Positions 34,413 to 43,887 are shown, counted from the stretch's first letter. The stretch: 51,609 bases of DNA from Porphyromonadaceae bacterium UBA4259 (GCA_002396125.1 DGWL01000102.1:1-51609), one strand, 5' to 3'. The notes: generated by a model not told the origin, from the letters alone. Numbers and translations are program-made.

Positions 34413-35294
34413 TTATAATATGCTGCATACATAAACTGTACCGGCAAGAGCCAAGAGAGGGGGTACAATTTCGATGGCGCAAAGGTACAAAATAAAATAA
34501 ATACTAGAGGATAAATTGTTGAAAAAAATTCTAAAACCCTTCCAAATAAACACTATTCTAGCCAAAATGTATAGTATAATGGCTATAGTAATCATCAATT
34601 TTATCGACGACGGAAAGACAAGAGTGATGACTGCTATTGGAAATAGCAGCAAGCCCAGCATGGCTTGCGACGAGAGAAATCCTCCCACCCACAGGTCGGT
34701 GAGGCTGTCGTCGCTGAAGGTGAATCCTATCAACCGGTAAAGGAAGAGTTGCAGTGTTACAAATAGTCCGGCCGAGAGCACCAACACAAACACGTGCAGG
34801 AACACCGAGTTCTGCAGTGCCAGCGTGAGTTGCGGGTTGTACCACGACAGGCCGTAGAAGAGCAGCAGTCCCTCCATGAGACAGGTGTTGACCATCAAGG
34901 CAATGATGATGCGCGTGTCGCTGGCCGTGTGGTCGCTATAGAGATCATCCTTGCCCTTGATTGAGAACATGTTGTGCGTGAGGTTGGCAATGTAGACGTG
35001 CCCCAGGCGATAGCTCGTTATCAGGAACAGGCATGAGAGCAAGAACATTATCATCGAGCCGGTGTCGTGCAATGGCGAACTGTTGTGAGTGCGCGCGTTA
35101 CCGGCCGCCGGCACCTCGAGCACCGGCATCTGGTTGATGTGGGTGATAACGGTGTCGTTACCTCCATGCTCGGGAAAGCCTCCCAAGTATTGCGCGCGGT
35201 GCACCTGCGGCTGCTGCCTGGCTGTATCGGGCCTGGTGGCTCCCGTGTCCTGTGCCGTGGCTGTGCTTATATTTTGAATGCTGTCGGTGGGCAT
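34413..35294 (-). CDS. DUF4271 polytopic membrane protein
   Basis: 293 aa. A soluble N-terminal 75 residues rich in T, Q and H, then six or so membrane helices (MIMFLLSCLFLITSYRLG near 80; LMVNTCLMEGLLLFYG; FLHVFVLVLSAGLFV; AMLGLLLFPIAVITL; IAIILYILARIVF; ILYLCAIEIVPPLLAL). DUF4271 is typically next to the hemD-like gene in Bacteroidetes, as here (17 bp). A -7-like box (34480-34487, TACCTTTG) inside its 3' end could drive the hemD-like gene separately. Function unknown. Confidence 0.84.
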   Translation of the reverse strand: MPTDSIQNISTATAQDTGATRPDTARQQPQVHRAQYLGGFPEHGGNDTVITHINQMPVLEVPAAGNARTHNSSPLHDTGSMIMFLLSCLFLITSYRLGHVYIANLTHNMFSIKGKDDLYSDHTASDTRIIIALMVNTCLMEGLLLFYGLSWYNPQLTLALQNSVFLHVFVLVLSAGLFVTLQLFLYRLIGFTFSDDSLTDLWVGGFLSSQAMLGLLLFPIAVITLVFPSSIKLMITIAIILYILARIVFIWKGFRIFFNNLSSSIYFILYLCAIEIVPPLLALAGTVYVCSIL

Positions 35295-35313
35295 CGCTTG
35301 ATTGTTTAGTAAA

Positions 35314-35916
35314 TTAATTTTTTGGTTCTATGCTTGCGGGACCTTGCTGGAATTCTTCCTTTATTGCCTCGATGGCTTGCCGCGGAGTGTCAACTACCCG
35401 CCACAGGCGGCTGTGGCTCTTCTTCATGAAGCCGCCGGCAATGGCATCGTTAAGCATGTTAACCAGGTTGTTGTAGTAGCCACTTGTGTTAAGAATCACA
35501 ATGGGCTTGGGCGAGAGGTTGAGCTGTCGCCAAGTTATTATCTCAAGCAGCTCCTCAAGAGTCCCCACTCCACCGGGCAGGGCTACCATTGCCCGCGACA
35601 GGTGGGTCATAGTCTTCTTGCGCTCATGCATGTCGCCGGTGGGCACAATGTGGGTGAGAGCGTCGTAGGCCCAGCCGTTGTCGATCATGAATTGCGGTAT
35701 CACGCCTGTCACCTCGCCTCCGGCACTCAAGGCACCATCGCTCACGGCGCGCATCAGGCCCTCGCTACCGGCGCCATTGACGCATCCCCAACCTTGCTGC
35801 GCAATGAGAACGCCCAGCTCATGGGCTGCGTCGATGTAGTCCTTGCCCAAATTGCGACTTGAAGCGCCAAAGACGCAAATGTTGATTTTATCCATGTTCT
35901 TGATTTCGTTACTCAT
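35314..35916 (-). CDS. LOG family protein (TIGR00730, nucleoside 5'-monophosphate phosphoribohydrolase-like)
   Basis: About 200 aa from ATG 35916 (MSNEIKNMDKINICVFGASS); the frame goes on upstream but overlaps obgE. Rossmann-type GASSRNLG, then the family motif PGGVGTLEELLE and WRQLNLSPKPIVIL. In other bacteria and plants such proteins split cytokinin-type nucleotides; in gut bacteria they are probably nucleotide salvage or unknown. It begins 25 bp after obgE in the same direction. Confidence 0.88.
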   Translation of the reverse strand: MSNEIKNMDKINICVFGASSRNLGKDYIDAAHELGVLIAQQGWGCVNGAGSEGLMRAVSDGALSAGGEVTGVIPQFMIDNGWAYDALTHIVPTGDMHERKKTMTHLSRAMVALPGGVGTLEELLEIITWRQLNLSPKPIVILNTSGYYNNLVNMLNDAIAGGFMKKSHSRLWRVVDTPRQAIEAIKEEFQQGPASIEPKN

Positions 35917-35941
35917 AGCAGTGCGTGCCGCCGCCGGGGTT

Positions 35942-37177
35942 TTACTCTTCGGGGGCAGGGTCGTCGTTAACAATCTGGAAATCTCGGTCGGGGTCGTCAT
36001 ATTTCTCGGCCCAGTATTCATCGTCCCATTCCTGCTCGTCGACAATCATCTTGCCTCCGGCATCGGGCATGTCATCCTCCCATTCCTGCTCTTCCTCGGC
36101 GGCAAAGATAAAGTCGTCCTCCTCCTGCACTCGGTGACGCTCGTCGAGGTCGCGCAGTGCCACGGTGTCGGGGATGCGGTTGTGCTCGTCGTTTATGGTG
36201 CGCCACAGCAGGTCTTTCAGTTCGGTGAGACCTTGCTGTGCCACGCTCGAAATGAACACAACGGGCACGCCCTGGGGCAACTCGGCACGAAGCATTTCCT
36301 TGAGGTCCTCGTCGATGAGGTCACACTTGGTGATAGCCAGCACGCGCGGCTTCTCCACCAAGTCGGGATTAAAGGTTGCGAGTTCGTTGCTTAAAATGTC
36401 ATATTCTCGCTTGATATCATCGGTGTCGCTGGGTATCATGAACAGCAGCACGGCATTGCGTTCAATGTGACGCAAGAAACGCAATCCCAGGCCCTTTCCC
36501 TCGCTAGCACCCTCAATGATACCCGGAATGTCGGCCATGACAAACGACTGCTGGCCGCGATAGGTCACGATGCCCAGGTTGGGTTCAAGTGTGGTAAAAG
36601 GATAGTTGGCAATCTTGGGCTTGGCTGCACTGATAACCGAGAGCAGTGTCGACTTGCCTGCATTGGGAAAGCCCACAAGGCCCACATCGGCCAGCAACTT
36701 GAGCTCGAGAATAATCGACTTCTCAACGCCATTCTCGCCCGGCTGGGCAAAGCGGGGAGTTTGCCGTGTAGCACTCTTGAAATGAACATTGCCCAAGCCG
36801 CCACGACCGCCACGCAACAGGCGAACCACCTGCCCGTGCTCGGTCACGTCGCACAGGAACTTTCCGGTCTCGGCATCATAAACCGCTGTGCCACAAGGCA
36901 CCTCGATTGTGCGGTCTTCACCTTTCTTGCCGGTGCACTGGTTCTCACTGCCCGGAGCACCATCGGTAGCAAAGATGTGGCGGGTGAACTTGAGGTGAAT
37001 AAGGGTCCACAAGTTGCGGTTTCCTCTCAAGAAGATGTGCCCGCCGCGGCCTCCGTCGCCACCGTCGGGACCACCTTTGGGTATATACTTAGCGCGGTGC
37101 AGGTGTCTTGAGCCCGCGCCTCCGTGCCCGCTGCGGCACAGTATTTTAACATAATCAATGAAGTTGCTCTCGGCCAT
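35942..37177 (-). CDS. obgE: GTPase Obg/CgtA
   Basis: About 411 aa from ATG 37177 (MAESNFIDYVK). Gly-rich Obg domain at 1-160 (GGPDGGDGGRGG), then a P-loop GFPNAGKS at 169-176, the switch DIPGIIEGA near 216, TKCD for guanine near 290, and an acidic C-terminus. It is a ribosome-assembly and stress GTPase. A TACCTTTG box on the minus strand at 37205-37212 supports this start. First gene of a run that continues to DUF5672. Confidence 0.96.
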   Translation of the reverse strand: MAESNFIDYVKILCRSGHGGAGSRHLHRAKYIPKGGPDGGDGGRGGHIFLRGNRNLWTLIHLKFTRHIFATDGAPGSENQCTGKKGEDRTIEVPCGTAVYDAETGKFLCDVTEHGQVVRLLRGGRGGLGNVHFKSATRQTPRFAQPGENGVEKSIILELKLLADVGLVGFPNAGKSTLLSVISAAKPKIANYPFTTLEPNLGIVTYRGQQSFVMADIPGIIEGASEGKGLGLRFLRHIERNAVLLFMIPSDTDDIKREYDILSNELATFNPDLVEKPRVLAITKCDLIDEDLKEMLRAELPQGVPVVFISSVAQQGLTELKDLLWRTINDEHNRIPDTVALRDLDERHRVQEEDDFIFAAEEEQEWEDDMPDAGGKMIVDEQEWDDEYWAEKYDDPDRDFQIVNDDPAPEE

Positions 37178-37204
37178 TTTTTCAGTGTTGTGAGTTTCAG
37201 CCTG

Positions 37205-37212
37205 CAAAGGTA
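37205..37212 (-). promoter_or_regulatory. -7 box of obgE
   Basis: TACCTTTG on the minus strand, about 28 nt before the obgE start. No clear -33 partner. The rest of the divergent gap (37213-37410) shows no other clear signal. Confidence 0.5.
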
Positions 37213-37410
37213 CAAAATAGTTTTGAGTTATCAGTTATCAGTCGTGATAATTCACATGTGATTTCACACACTAAAGGGTGAAAATGATTTTCAAGTGCAA
37301 CATTTTGCCTGCTTGTTACGTCTAAAATGTGCGAGCGGCCCACAATGACCGTGACCCAAGAAGATTTAAATCGACGCAAAATTTTAACAACACTGAATAT
37401 TACACTTGAA

Positions 37411-39723
37411 ATGAAACGAATTACAATCTTTATTGCATGTGCTATTGCAACCATGAGCATGATGGCAGGTGATTTCACCGGCATGGTGACCGATGAGAAC
37501 AATCAACCATTCCCCTATGCCAACGTAGTGCTGCTTAATCCGTCCGACAGCACCTACTTGGGTGGTACTACCACCGGCGAAAATGGCTCTTTCACTTTGC
37601 CTTGCAACACGACCGGCTTTATTGTCAAGCTTAGCTACATTGGCTACGAAACTAAATATATCGTTGCCGACAGTCAATCGCTCGGAACAATCCAGTTACT
37701 GCCACAGGCCACGATGCTGGGAGAGGTGGTGGTGAAAGCCACGCGTCCCGTCTTCAAGCTTACCACCGAGGGCATCAAGACCGACGTGGATGGCACCCTG
37801 CTGAGCCGAGTGGGCACTGCTGGCGATGTGCTCGGAAACTTGCCCGGCGTGCAGAAGAAGGCCGATGGTCTCGAGGTATTCGGCAAGGGCGCGCCACTCA
37901 TCTACATCAATGGCCGCGAAATGCGTAACAAGAGTGAGCTCGACCAGCTCAAGAGCGACGACATCGTGAGTGTAGAACTCATCACCAATCCCGGAGCAAA
38001 ATACAAGGCCGATGTGGAGAGTGTAATCCTCATCAAGACCAAGCGTCCGCAAGGCGAAGGTCTCTCGTTTGATGCCGAGGCCAACTACTATCAGGGCACA
38101 AACGTTGATATAGCAACGGGCATCAACTGGAACTACCGCAAGGGAGGCCTTGATGTGTTTGGCGCCGTGTGGTCCAACGACGACCGCTGGGAACAAAAAG
38201 ACAAAATAATTTTTGACATTCAAGCCGACACCACTTGGCTCCTCGACCAGCATCTCAAGGACAAGAGCCACAGCCAGTCGCTCTACAGCTCGGTGGGTGT
38301 GAACTATGTGTTAGGCGACAACCACTCGATGGGCGTGCGCTACGATACCAAGTGGTACTTCAAGAACCACGACACGGGCACAATGATAGCCGACGTGATG
38401 GCCAATGATGAGTTCTACGACCACGTTGAGAACACTGCCGATTATCACTCAACCTACAACATGCCCCACACCCTGAATGCCTACTACAACGGCCGCGCAG
38501 GAAAACTGGGCATTGATGTGAATCTCGACTACATGTTCAACAAGAGCCGCAAGCACCAACTCAACGACGAGGTGAGCCAGGAACGTGACAGCCGCATCGT
38601 CACAGCGCAGAGTATGGCACGCAGCCAGCTGCTGGCAGGCAAGCTCGTGCTCTCATGGCCTGTGCTGGGTGGCAATCTGCAGGCAGGCACCGAGCTGAGC
38701 AACACCCGCCGCAACGACGAGTACCTTAATCCTGAGCAGGTGGTGCCGTCGTCGGTAACAGAGCAGCGCGAGAACAACTATGCTTTCTTTGTGGAGTACA
38801 GCCGCCCGTTGCCCTTTGGCTCGATGCGCCTGGGCTTGCGCAACGAGAATGTAACAAGCGACTACTACAGCATGGGTGAGCGAATTGCCGAGCAGAGCCG
38901 TACCTATCATCACCTGTTCCCCACAGTGGGCTTGCAGGCACGTGCCGGCGCAGTGCAGCTCATGCTCAACTATAGCATGAAGATTCAGCGCCCCTACTAC
39001 TGGCAGCTCACCAGCAACGTGTCCTATGGCAACCGATTCACTTGGGAGAGCGGCAATCCCACTCTTAAACCATCAATCAACAATCAGGTAGGACTCATGG
39101 TGATGTGGCGATGGATGAGCTTCATGGCCGAATACAAGCACGTGAGCGACCACATCATCAACGTGGCGCATGAGGTGCCCGGCAGCGAGGCCACAACCCT
39201 TCTCACCCGTGAGAACCTCGACCACAGCCACAAGATGCGCTTGATGCTTAACCTTAACCCAAAGTTTGGTATCTACGAGCCACAGCTCTCACTGGGCATG
39301 ATTAAGGACTGGACAAGGATTCCCACACCTGTTGGCTACATCAGCCCCAAGCGCCCCATTTTCCTGATTCAGTTCAATAATAACATCAAAATTTTGCCCA
39401 CGCTCACTGCTAATGCCAGCCTAGACATTACCACTGAGGGCGACATGGAGAACGTGTCGCTAACCCGAGCCGTGTTCAACCTCTACTTGAGCTTGACAAA
39501 GACCTTCCTCAACGACCGCCTGAGTGTGAAGATTGCCGGTCGCAATCTGCTCGACGCGCAGGAGAGTGTGGTGCTGCGTTATGGCTTGCGCAACATGTGC
39601 CAGGCGCAGCACCGCGACTCACGTGAGCTCCAAGTTACAGTGCGCTACAAGTTCAACGCCGCCAGCAGTAAGTGGCGTGGCAGCGGCGCGGGAAATGAAG
39701 AACGCTCCCGCCTAGAAAAATAA
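37411..39723 (+). CDS. TonB-receptor-like outer-membrane barrel with CarboxypepD_reg domain
   Basis: About 770 aa from ATG 37411 (MKRITIFIACAIATMSMMA, signal peptide); an ATG at 37327 would add non-signal residues. Residues 20-100 are the beta-sandwich CarboxypepD_reg domain (DFTGMVTDENNQPFPYANVVLLN), then a plug-like region (GTAGDVLGNLPGVQKK, YINGREM) and a barrel of the OMP_b-brl_3 type (FDAEANYYQG, YDTKWYFK, DVNLDYMFN). The C-terminus goes 20 residues past the last strand. Such proteins can be receptors or barrel proteins with TonB partners; ligand unknown. A terminator follows. Confidence 0.82.
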   Translation: MKRITIFIACAIATMSMMAGDFTGMVTDENNQPFPYANVVLLNPSDSTYLGGTTTGENGSFTLPCNTTGFIVKLSYIGYETKYIVADSQSLGTIQLLPQATMLGEVVVKATRPVFKLTTEGIKTDVDGTLLSRVGTAGDVLGNLPGVQKKADGLEVFGKGAPLIYINGREMRNKSELDQLKSDDIVSVELITNPGAKYKADVESVILIKTKRPQGEGLSFDAEANYYQGTNVDIATGINWNYRKGGLDVFGAVWSNDDRWEQKDKIIFDIQADTTWLLDQHLKDKSHSQSLYSSVGVNYVLGDNHSMGVRYDTKWYFKNHDTGTMIADVMANDEFYDHVENTADYHSTYNMPHTLNAYYNGRAGKLGIDVNLDYMFNKSRKHQLNDEVSQERDSRIVTAQSMARSQLLAGKLVLSWPVLGGNLQAGTELSNTRRNDEYLNPEQVVPSSVTEQRENNYAFFVEYSRPLPFGSMRLGLRNENVTSDYYSMGERIAEQSRTYHHLFPTVGLQARAGAVQLMLNYSMKIQRPYYWQLTSNVSYGNRFTWESGNPTLKPSINNQVGLMVMWRWMSFMAEYKHVSDHIINVAHEVPGSEATTLLTRENLDHSHKMRLMLNLNPKFGIYEPQLSLGMIKDWTRIPTPVGYISPKRPIFLIQFNNNIKILPTLTANASLDITTEGDMENVSLTRAVFNLYLSLTKTFLNDRLSVKIAGRNLLDAQESVVLRYGLRNMCQAQHRDSRELQVTVRYKFNAASSKWRGSGAGNEERSRLEK

Positions 39724-39747
39724 CCTTGCTTTATCCTGTTTTTTTCC

Positions 39748-39784
39748 AAAACGCACTTCACTTCAAATGGGAGGTGCGTTTTTT
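39748..39784 (+). terminator. Terminator after the barrel gene
   Basis: AAAACGCAC (39748-39756) pairs with GTGCGTTTT (39774-39782), and the T-run ends at 39784. On the other strand, its A-rich side can serve the convergent gene. Confidence 0.8.
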
Positions 39785-39796
39785 CATGCCTCTGTT

Positions 39797-40630
39797 TTAT
39801 TGCATCGACTCTTCGTCCTCAACCATGACAATGGAGTGGGTGGTGGCATTATAGGTAAAGTAGCAACTCAAGGCAGTGCTGTAGACCGAGAATGTGTTCA
39901 TCTGGTACAGGTCATGACCATAGAGGAGGAAAGTGGCAACATCGGTGGGAGTGATGTAGGGATTGTCCTTGAGGTGGGAATGAGTACACTTGCGAATGTT
40001 ACCTTCCTTTTGACTGAAATCGATGGGAATGAACGAGCTGTGATACTTGCGGCGAGCCAGCAAGCGACCTTGTGAGTCAAAGTCAAACGAATAGTCGTTG
40101 CCGAATGGGATGAGTTTGCTGCGATTGGTGCCCTGAAGTAGGTAGACGCGCACCAGGTTGTCGCCCATTTCCACCACGTCGGGGTTAAGGCTGCCGGCCT
40201 CCTTGATGCTCACAATGCCGTCGAGCTCACCAAGTTTCTCCAGCAGCATCACCTGCCGCTCGGCTCGCTCGAGCTCTTTCTTGCTCAGGCCACGCACCAT
40301 GTTAAAGGGTTCTATTTCGCCCGTGTTGAGATTCAACCGGCATTCAAACACACACTTCAACTGGTCCACATCAATCATGATGCCGCTCATGAGCGTGTCG
40401 CTCAGCATTCCCACTACCGAGAGCGACGCCGTCTTGCTCGAGCATAGTTGCTTGTAGGCATCACTCATTGTCCAGGCAAGCTTATCGTGGAGATAAAGAG
40501 TGTAGCCCTCGTCGAGGATGCTGTCGTTGATGGCGTTAATCTCATGCAAGGCCGGACGTTGCGCACTCAACGAGACAAAAGTGGCAATCGCCGCGGCAAT
40601 TGCCAATAATGTTTTATAAAATGTGTTCAT
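39797..40630 (-). CDS. Hypothetical secreted protein
   Basis: 277 aa, family not recognised. Signal peptide about 1-23 (LAIAAAIATFVSLSAQ). The mature part mixes helix (LSKKELERAERQVMLLEKLGEL) and strands (GNDYSFDFDSQGRLLARRKYH, and SCYFTYNATTHSIVMVE at the end). No catalytic motif seen. Alone, 12 bp after cdd on the same strand, so it may be cotranscribed with cdd. Confidence 0.65.
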   Translation of the reverse strand: MNTFYKTLLAIAAAIATFVSLSAQRPALHEINAINDSILDEGYTLYLHDKLAWTMSDAYKQLCSSKTASLSVVGMLSDTLMSGIMIDVDQLKCVFECRLNLNTGEIEPFNMVRGLSKKELERAERQVMLLEKLGELDGIVSIKEAGSLNPDVVEMGDNLVRVYLLQGTNRSKLIPFGNDYSFDFDSQGRLLARRKYHSSFIPIDFSQKEGNIRKCTHSHLKDNPYITPTDVATFLLYGHDLYQMNTFSVYSTALSCYFTYNATTHSIVMVEDEESMQ

Positions 40631-40642
40631 GATAACTACTCG

Positions 40643-41110
40643 CTAGAACTCGGTGAAAGCCAGCGGCAGCAACGACTTGATGCTGTCGAGACGATACACC
40701 TTATCGCGACCCGCAAGCAACACCTCGATGGGCTTTCCTGCCTGAGTTTCAAACTCCAAAAGCGCCTGACGGCACACTCCGCATGGTGCTGTGGGATGCT
40801 CCACGAAGTTGTCGTGCTGGAAGGCTGTGATGGCAATCTTGACGATGGGCACGCCGGGATAGTTGGCTCCGGCATTGTAGCATGCGCTGCGCTCGCCACA
40901 TGTGCCGGCAAAGGCTGCGTTCTCCTGATTGGCACCCTTAATCATCACCCCATTCTCGAGCAGCAATGCGGCTCCCACATGGAAATGGCTGTAGGGGGCG
41001 TAACTGCTGTGGGTTGCCTCTCGAGCCATGTCGACGAGTTTTTTATCGTCATCGTTTAGCTCGGTATAAGAGTAAATTTGTATCTTTGTAACAAAATTCT
41101 TTTCGGTCAT
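40643..41110 (-). CDS. cdd: Cytidine deaminase
   Basis: 155 aa from ATG 41110 (MTEKNFVTK). Zn-dependent deaminase of cytidine/deoxycytidine in nucleotide salvage. Ligands and catalytic residues: Cys71 and Glu73 in TCGERSACY, Cys110 and Cys113 in APCGVC. Homotetramer class by the CGE/PCGVC pattern. Its start codon overlaps that of the divergent glucosaminidase by two bases. Confidence 0.94.
   Translation of the reverse strand: MTEKNFVTKIQIYSYTELNDDDKKLVDMAREATHSSYAPYSHFHVGAALLLENGVMIKGANQENAAFAGTCGERSACYNAGANYPGVPIVKIAITAFQHDNFVEHPTAPCGVCRQALLEFETQAGKPIEVLLAGRDKVYRLDSIKSLLPLAFTEF
41081..41088 (+). promoter_or_regulatory. -7 box for the glucosaminidase gene
   Basis: TATCTTTG inside cdd, about 20 nt before the divergent ATG. 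A second, weaker TAAATTTG box sits just before it (41073-41080). Confidence 0.5.
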
Positions 41111-42071
41111 GATAATGAATATTATAAATAGCAATCGCAAATTTATTGATTATTTTTCAATTATCAAGAAAAAAAGTGCGTTTTGCATCATTTTTTGGGT
41201 GTTTTTTTGCCAAATAGCACTCCCAACCACACGCGAAGACGTGTATCGCTATATCGACAAATATAAGAACGCCGCTCTCATCGAGCAGCACAAAAACGGC
41301 ATTCCGGCATGTATCACACTGGCGCAAGGACTACTGGAGAGCGCGGCAGGTACCAGCAAGTTGGCACGGGAGGGAAACAACCACTTTGGCATCAAGTGCC
41401 ACCGCTCGTGGCGAGGCGACAGCGTGTTCTCGGGACGCACTTGTTACCGACGCTACCGCTCGGTGCACGATTCCTACGTCGACCACTCTCGCTTTCTCAA
41501 GGCCAAGCGCTACGAGTCGCTCTACCAACTGCGCATCAGCGACTATCGAGGCTGGGCTCATGGCCTCAAGCGTTGCGGCTATGCAACCGACCCGCTCTAT
41601 GCCGAGAAACTCATCAGCATGATTGAAACCTATGGGCTCGACAAATATGTCGACGAGAAACCGGTAAAAACCAACGAAGAGGAACCGCAAATACGCAAAA
41701 AGCGCGACCGCCCACTCTTTCGACATCCCACTAAGCGACGCCACGACCTCAACTACATCATGGCTGTGCTGGGCGACACCTACAAGGACATTGCCGACGA
41801 GTATAACATCAAGCTCACCAAGCTGCTCGACTACAATGACTTGCCTCACGATGTGAAGGCTCCCGAAGTGGGCGACATCGTGTATGTGAACAAGAAGCAC
41901 AGCGAGGCGCGAGGCGTGCATCAGCAGTATCGCGTCAAGAGCGACGGCGAAACGCTGTGGATGGTGTCGCAGATGTTTGGTATCCGCCTCAAGGAACTTG
42001 CCAAGATGAACGACCTCCCCACCGACGCCAAGTTACACAAGGGCGATCTCATCATCCTGCGATATGAGTAG
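41109..42071 (+). CDS. Peptidoglycan glucosaminidase with LysM domains
   Basis: About 320 aa. Membrane anchor or signal peptide at about 24-42 (SAFCIIFWVFFCQIAL). Mannosyl-glycoprotein endo-beta-N-acetylglucosaminidase-like domain (about 44-180): LAQGLLESAAGTSKLAR with the likely catalytic Glu, then NNHFGIKC and DYRGWAHGLKRCGYATD. A basic linker and two LysM-like repeats (about 213-262, 270-318) bind glycan. The ATG at 41115 is an equally possible start. Likely cuts or binds the cell wall. Confidence 0.88.
   Translation: MIMNIINSNRKFIDYFSIIKKKSAFCIIFWVFFCQIALPTTREDVYRYIDKYKNAALIEQHKNGIPACITLAQGLLESAAGTSKLAREGNNHFGIKCHRSWRGDSVFSGRTCYRRYRSVHDSYVDHSRFLKAKRYESLYQLRISDYRGWAHGLKRCGYATDPLYAEKLISMIETYGLDKYVDEKPVKTNEEEPQIRKKRDRPLFRHPTKRRHDLNYIMAVLGDTYKDIADEYNIKLTKLLDYNDLPHDVKAPEVGDIVYVNKKHSEARGVHQQYRVKSDGETLWMVSQMFGIRLKELAKMNDLPTDAKLHKGDLIILRYE
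41138..41168 (-). promoter_or_regulatory. Promoter of cdd
   Basis: TAAATTTG on the minus strand (41138-41145) with CTTG 19 nt upstream (41165-41168). It lies inside the opposite gene. Confidence 0.6.
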
Positions 42072-42104
42072 CGGGGACACAAGGAATGTGAATCGAGATT
42101 GTTT

Positions 42105-42491
42105 TCAATCTTTTATCCAGGGAAGGATCACTCGGTCGGCGGGAAGCCAGTCGACTGAGTGAAGCGAGTCCGGGCTGAGCCATCGCGCCGACTCGTGCTC
42201 GAGGAGCGTGACGTGACCGTTTTTCACATGACAACGATAGCAGTGCATTGTGAGGTGGAAATCGGGGTAGTCCCACTCCACTGTCCCCAACGCGTTGTCA
42301 ATCTCAATGTCGACCGCAAGTTCCTCTCTAATTTCACGCACTATAGCCTGCTCGCCAGTCTCGCCGGGCTCTATTTTCCCGCCGGGAAACTCCCATCCAT
42401 CTTTCATGGGCCCATAGCCACGTTGCGTGGCAAGAACACGGCCGCTGTCATCAACAATCACAGCGGCCGCAACTTCAACAGTTTTTTTCAT
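42105..42491 (-). CDS. Nudix hydrolase, MutT-like
   Basis: 128 aa. N-terminal VAAAVIVDDSGRVLATQRG and the Nudix box GGKIEPGETGEQAIVREI(REEL) at about 38-60, with the metal-binding Glu residues intact. It hydrolyses nucleoside diphosphate compounds, probably 8-oxo-dGTP by its MutT size and fold; the substrate is not certain. Orphan, convergent with the glucosaminidase gene. Confidence 0.9.
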   Translation of the reverse strand: MKKTVEVAAAVIVDDSGRVLATQRGYGPMKDGWEFPGGKIEPGETGEQAIVREIREELAVDIEIDNALGTVEWDYPDFHLTMHCYRCHVKNGHVTLLEHESARWLSPDSLHSVDWLPADRVILPWIKD

Positions 42492-42585
42492 TGCAAAGTC
42501 TTTATAACAGTCTTTTTATCAACTAATTAAAGACAATAATATTTTTTTAGACCTAAATTATTTTTTAGCGCCAACCAGCCATTTT

Positions 42586-43887
42586 TCACTCGGCCAATCG
42601 CTTGAGCTCATAGAGCGCATCTTGTGCCTGGCCGTTGTTGTTGTCGAAGAGGCTGCCATTCCACCACGTTCCGGTGACATGATTGGTCCAGGGTATGCCA
42701 TGCTCGTTGGCCTCGGGCCACCACCAAAAGAGGCCCTTTACCTGGCTGTGCTGCTTGAGCGCGGCAATCATGTCGATGGTGAAATTGCGCTGTCCATCGT
42801 TGCTGTAGGGATACAGGTTGGCAAGATTATAGTTGGTGCCGGGCAGTGCCCAGGCATAGCCGTAGCCACACTCCATAATCATAATGGGCTTGCTTGATGC
42901 CTGCTCCATCTTGGTGAGCACGGTGTGCAGATTGCTGAAATCGCCATGGTAGGCGCTGTAATAACTCAATCCCATGATGTCATACTCGATGCCATAGGTA
43001 TTACAGTTGGCGAAGAAGCCGCCGGGCTGGTTAACATTGTGCATCTCAACGTGAAGGATTATCTTGGTTGAAGGGCTCACCTCGCGCACAGCTTGAGCTG
43101 CCCGACGCTGATAGGCGGCAAAGTTTTCCCAAGAGCCACCTGCCGGTGCTCCGCCTGTGGGATAGACTTGCCCCGTGGGCCACAACATGCCGCCGGTAAT
43201 CTCATTGCCCAGCTGGATTGCTGCTGGAGTCGCCCCCGCAGCTTTCATCTCAAGCAACACTTGGCGAGTGTAGTTGTAGACGCTGTCCTGCAAGTCGGCA
43301 ACACTGGCGCCCGCCCATGCGGCCGGCACAGTCTGCTTGCCGGGGTCGGCCCAGCTGTCGCTGTAGTGCAGGTCGAGAATAAACGCATAGCCGGCATCCT
43401 TGATGCGCTTGCCCAGCGCCTTCACGTAGTTGAGGTCTTGAATCACACCTTCTTCCTTTGCGGCGTCGGTTGCATTCTCGGGGTTGACAAAGAGGCGCAC
43501 TCGCATGGCGTTCCACCCCTGCTGCTTGAAGAACGGCAAGATAGCGGAAATCGAGTTACCGTCTTTGTCATAATACTTGGCACCACGCTCCTCATATCGA
43601 GTAATCATCGATATGTCGCCACCCACTAGCACCTCGGGCATTGACTCGCCGTTGAGTATCACGTTATAGACGGCAGTGACATCGGCCGAATTGATAGCGC
43701 CATCGCCATTGACGTCGCAGGTTGCCGCATAGGTTTGATCATTATTAAGGATGTAGCGGTAAAGGGCAGTGACATCGGCCGAGTTGACTGCCCCATCGCC
43801 ATTCACGTCGCACACGCTTGCCTGAGCCACAACAGGAGCAACGGCAAGCATAGCCAAAGCAAGAATATTTTTAATATTGCTTTTCAT
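42586..43887 (-). CDS. GH53 arabinogalactan endo-beta-1,4-galactanase with dockerin-like repeats
   Basis: About 433 aa from ATG 43887 (MKSNIKNILALAMLAVAPVVAQA); the frame to 43977 has no signal peptide. After the signal peptide come two dockerin-type calcium repeats (DVNGDGAVNSADV and DVNGDGAINSADV, about 27-81). The GH53 barrel follows: NAMRVRLFVNP, LDLHYSDSWADPG, acid/base Glu229 in QLGNEITGG, nucleophile Glu339 in IMECGYGY. It cuts galactan side chains of pectin. Cotranscription with the amylase gene 93 bp upstream is likely. Confidence 0.9.
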   Translation of the reverse strand: MKSNIKNILALAMLAVAPVVAQASVCDVNGDGAVNSADVTALYRYILNNDQTYAATCDVNGDGAINSADVTAVYNVILNGESMPEVLVGGDISMITRYEERGAKYYDKDGNSISAILPFFKQQGWNAMRVRLFVNPENATDAAKEEGVIQDLNYVKALGKRIKDAGYAFILDLHYSDSWADPGKQTVPAAWAGASVADLQDSVYNYTRQVLLEMKAAGATPAAIQLGNEITGGMLWPTGQVYPTGGAPAGGSWENFAAYQRRAAQAVREVSPSTKIILHVEMHNVNQPGGFFANCNTYGIEYDIMGLSYYSAYHGDFSNLHTVLTKMEQASSKPIMIMECGYGYAWALPGTNYNLANLYPYSNDGQRNFTIDMIAALKQHSQVKGLFWWWPEANEHGIPWTNHVTGTWWNGSLFDNNNGQAQDALYELKRLAE

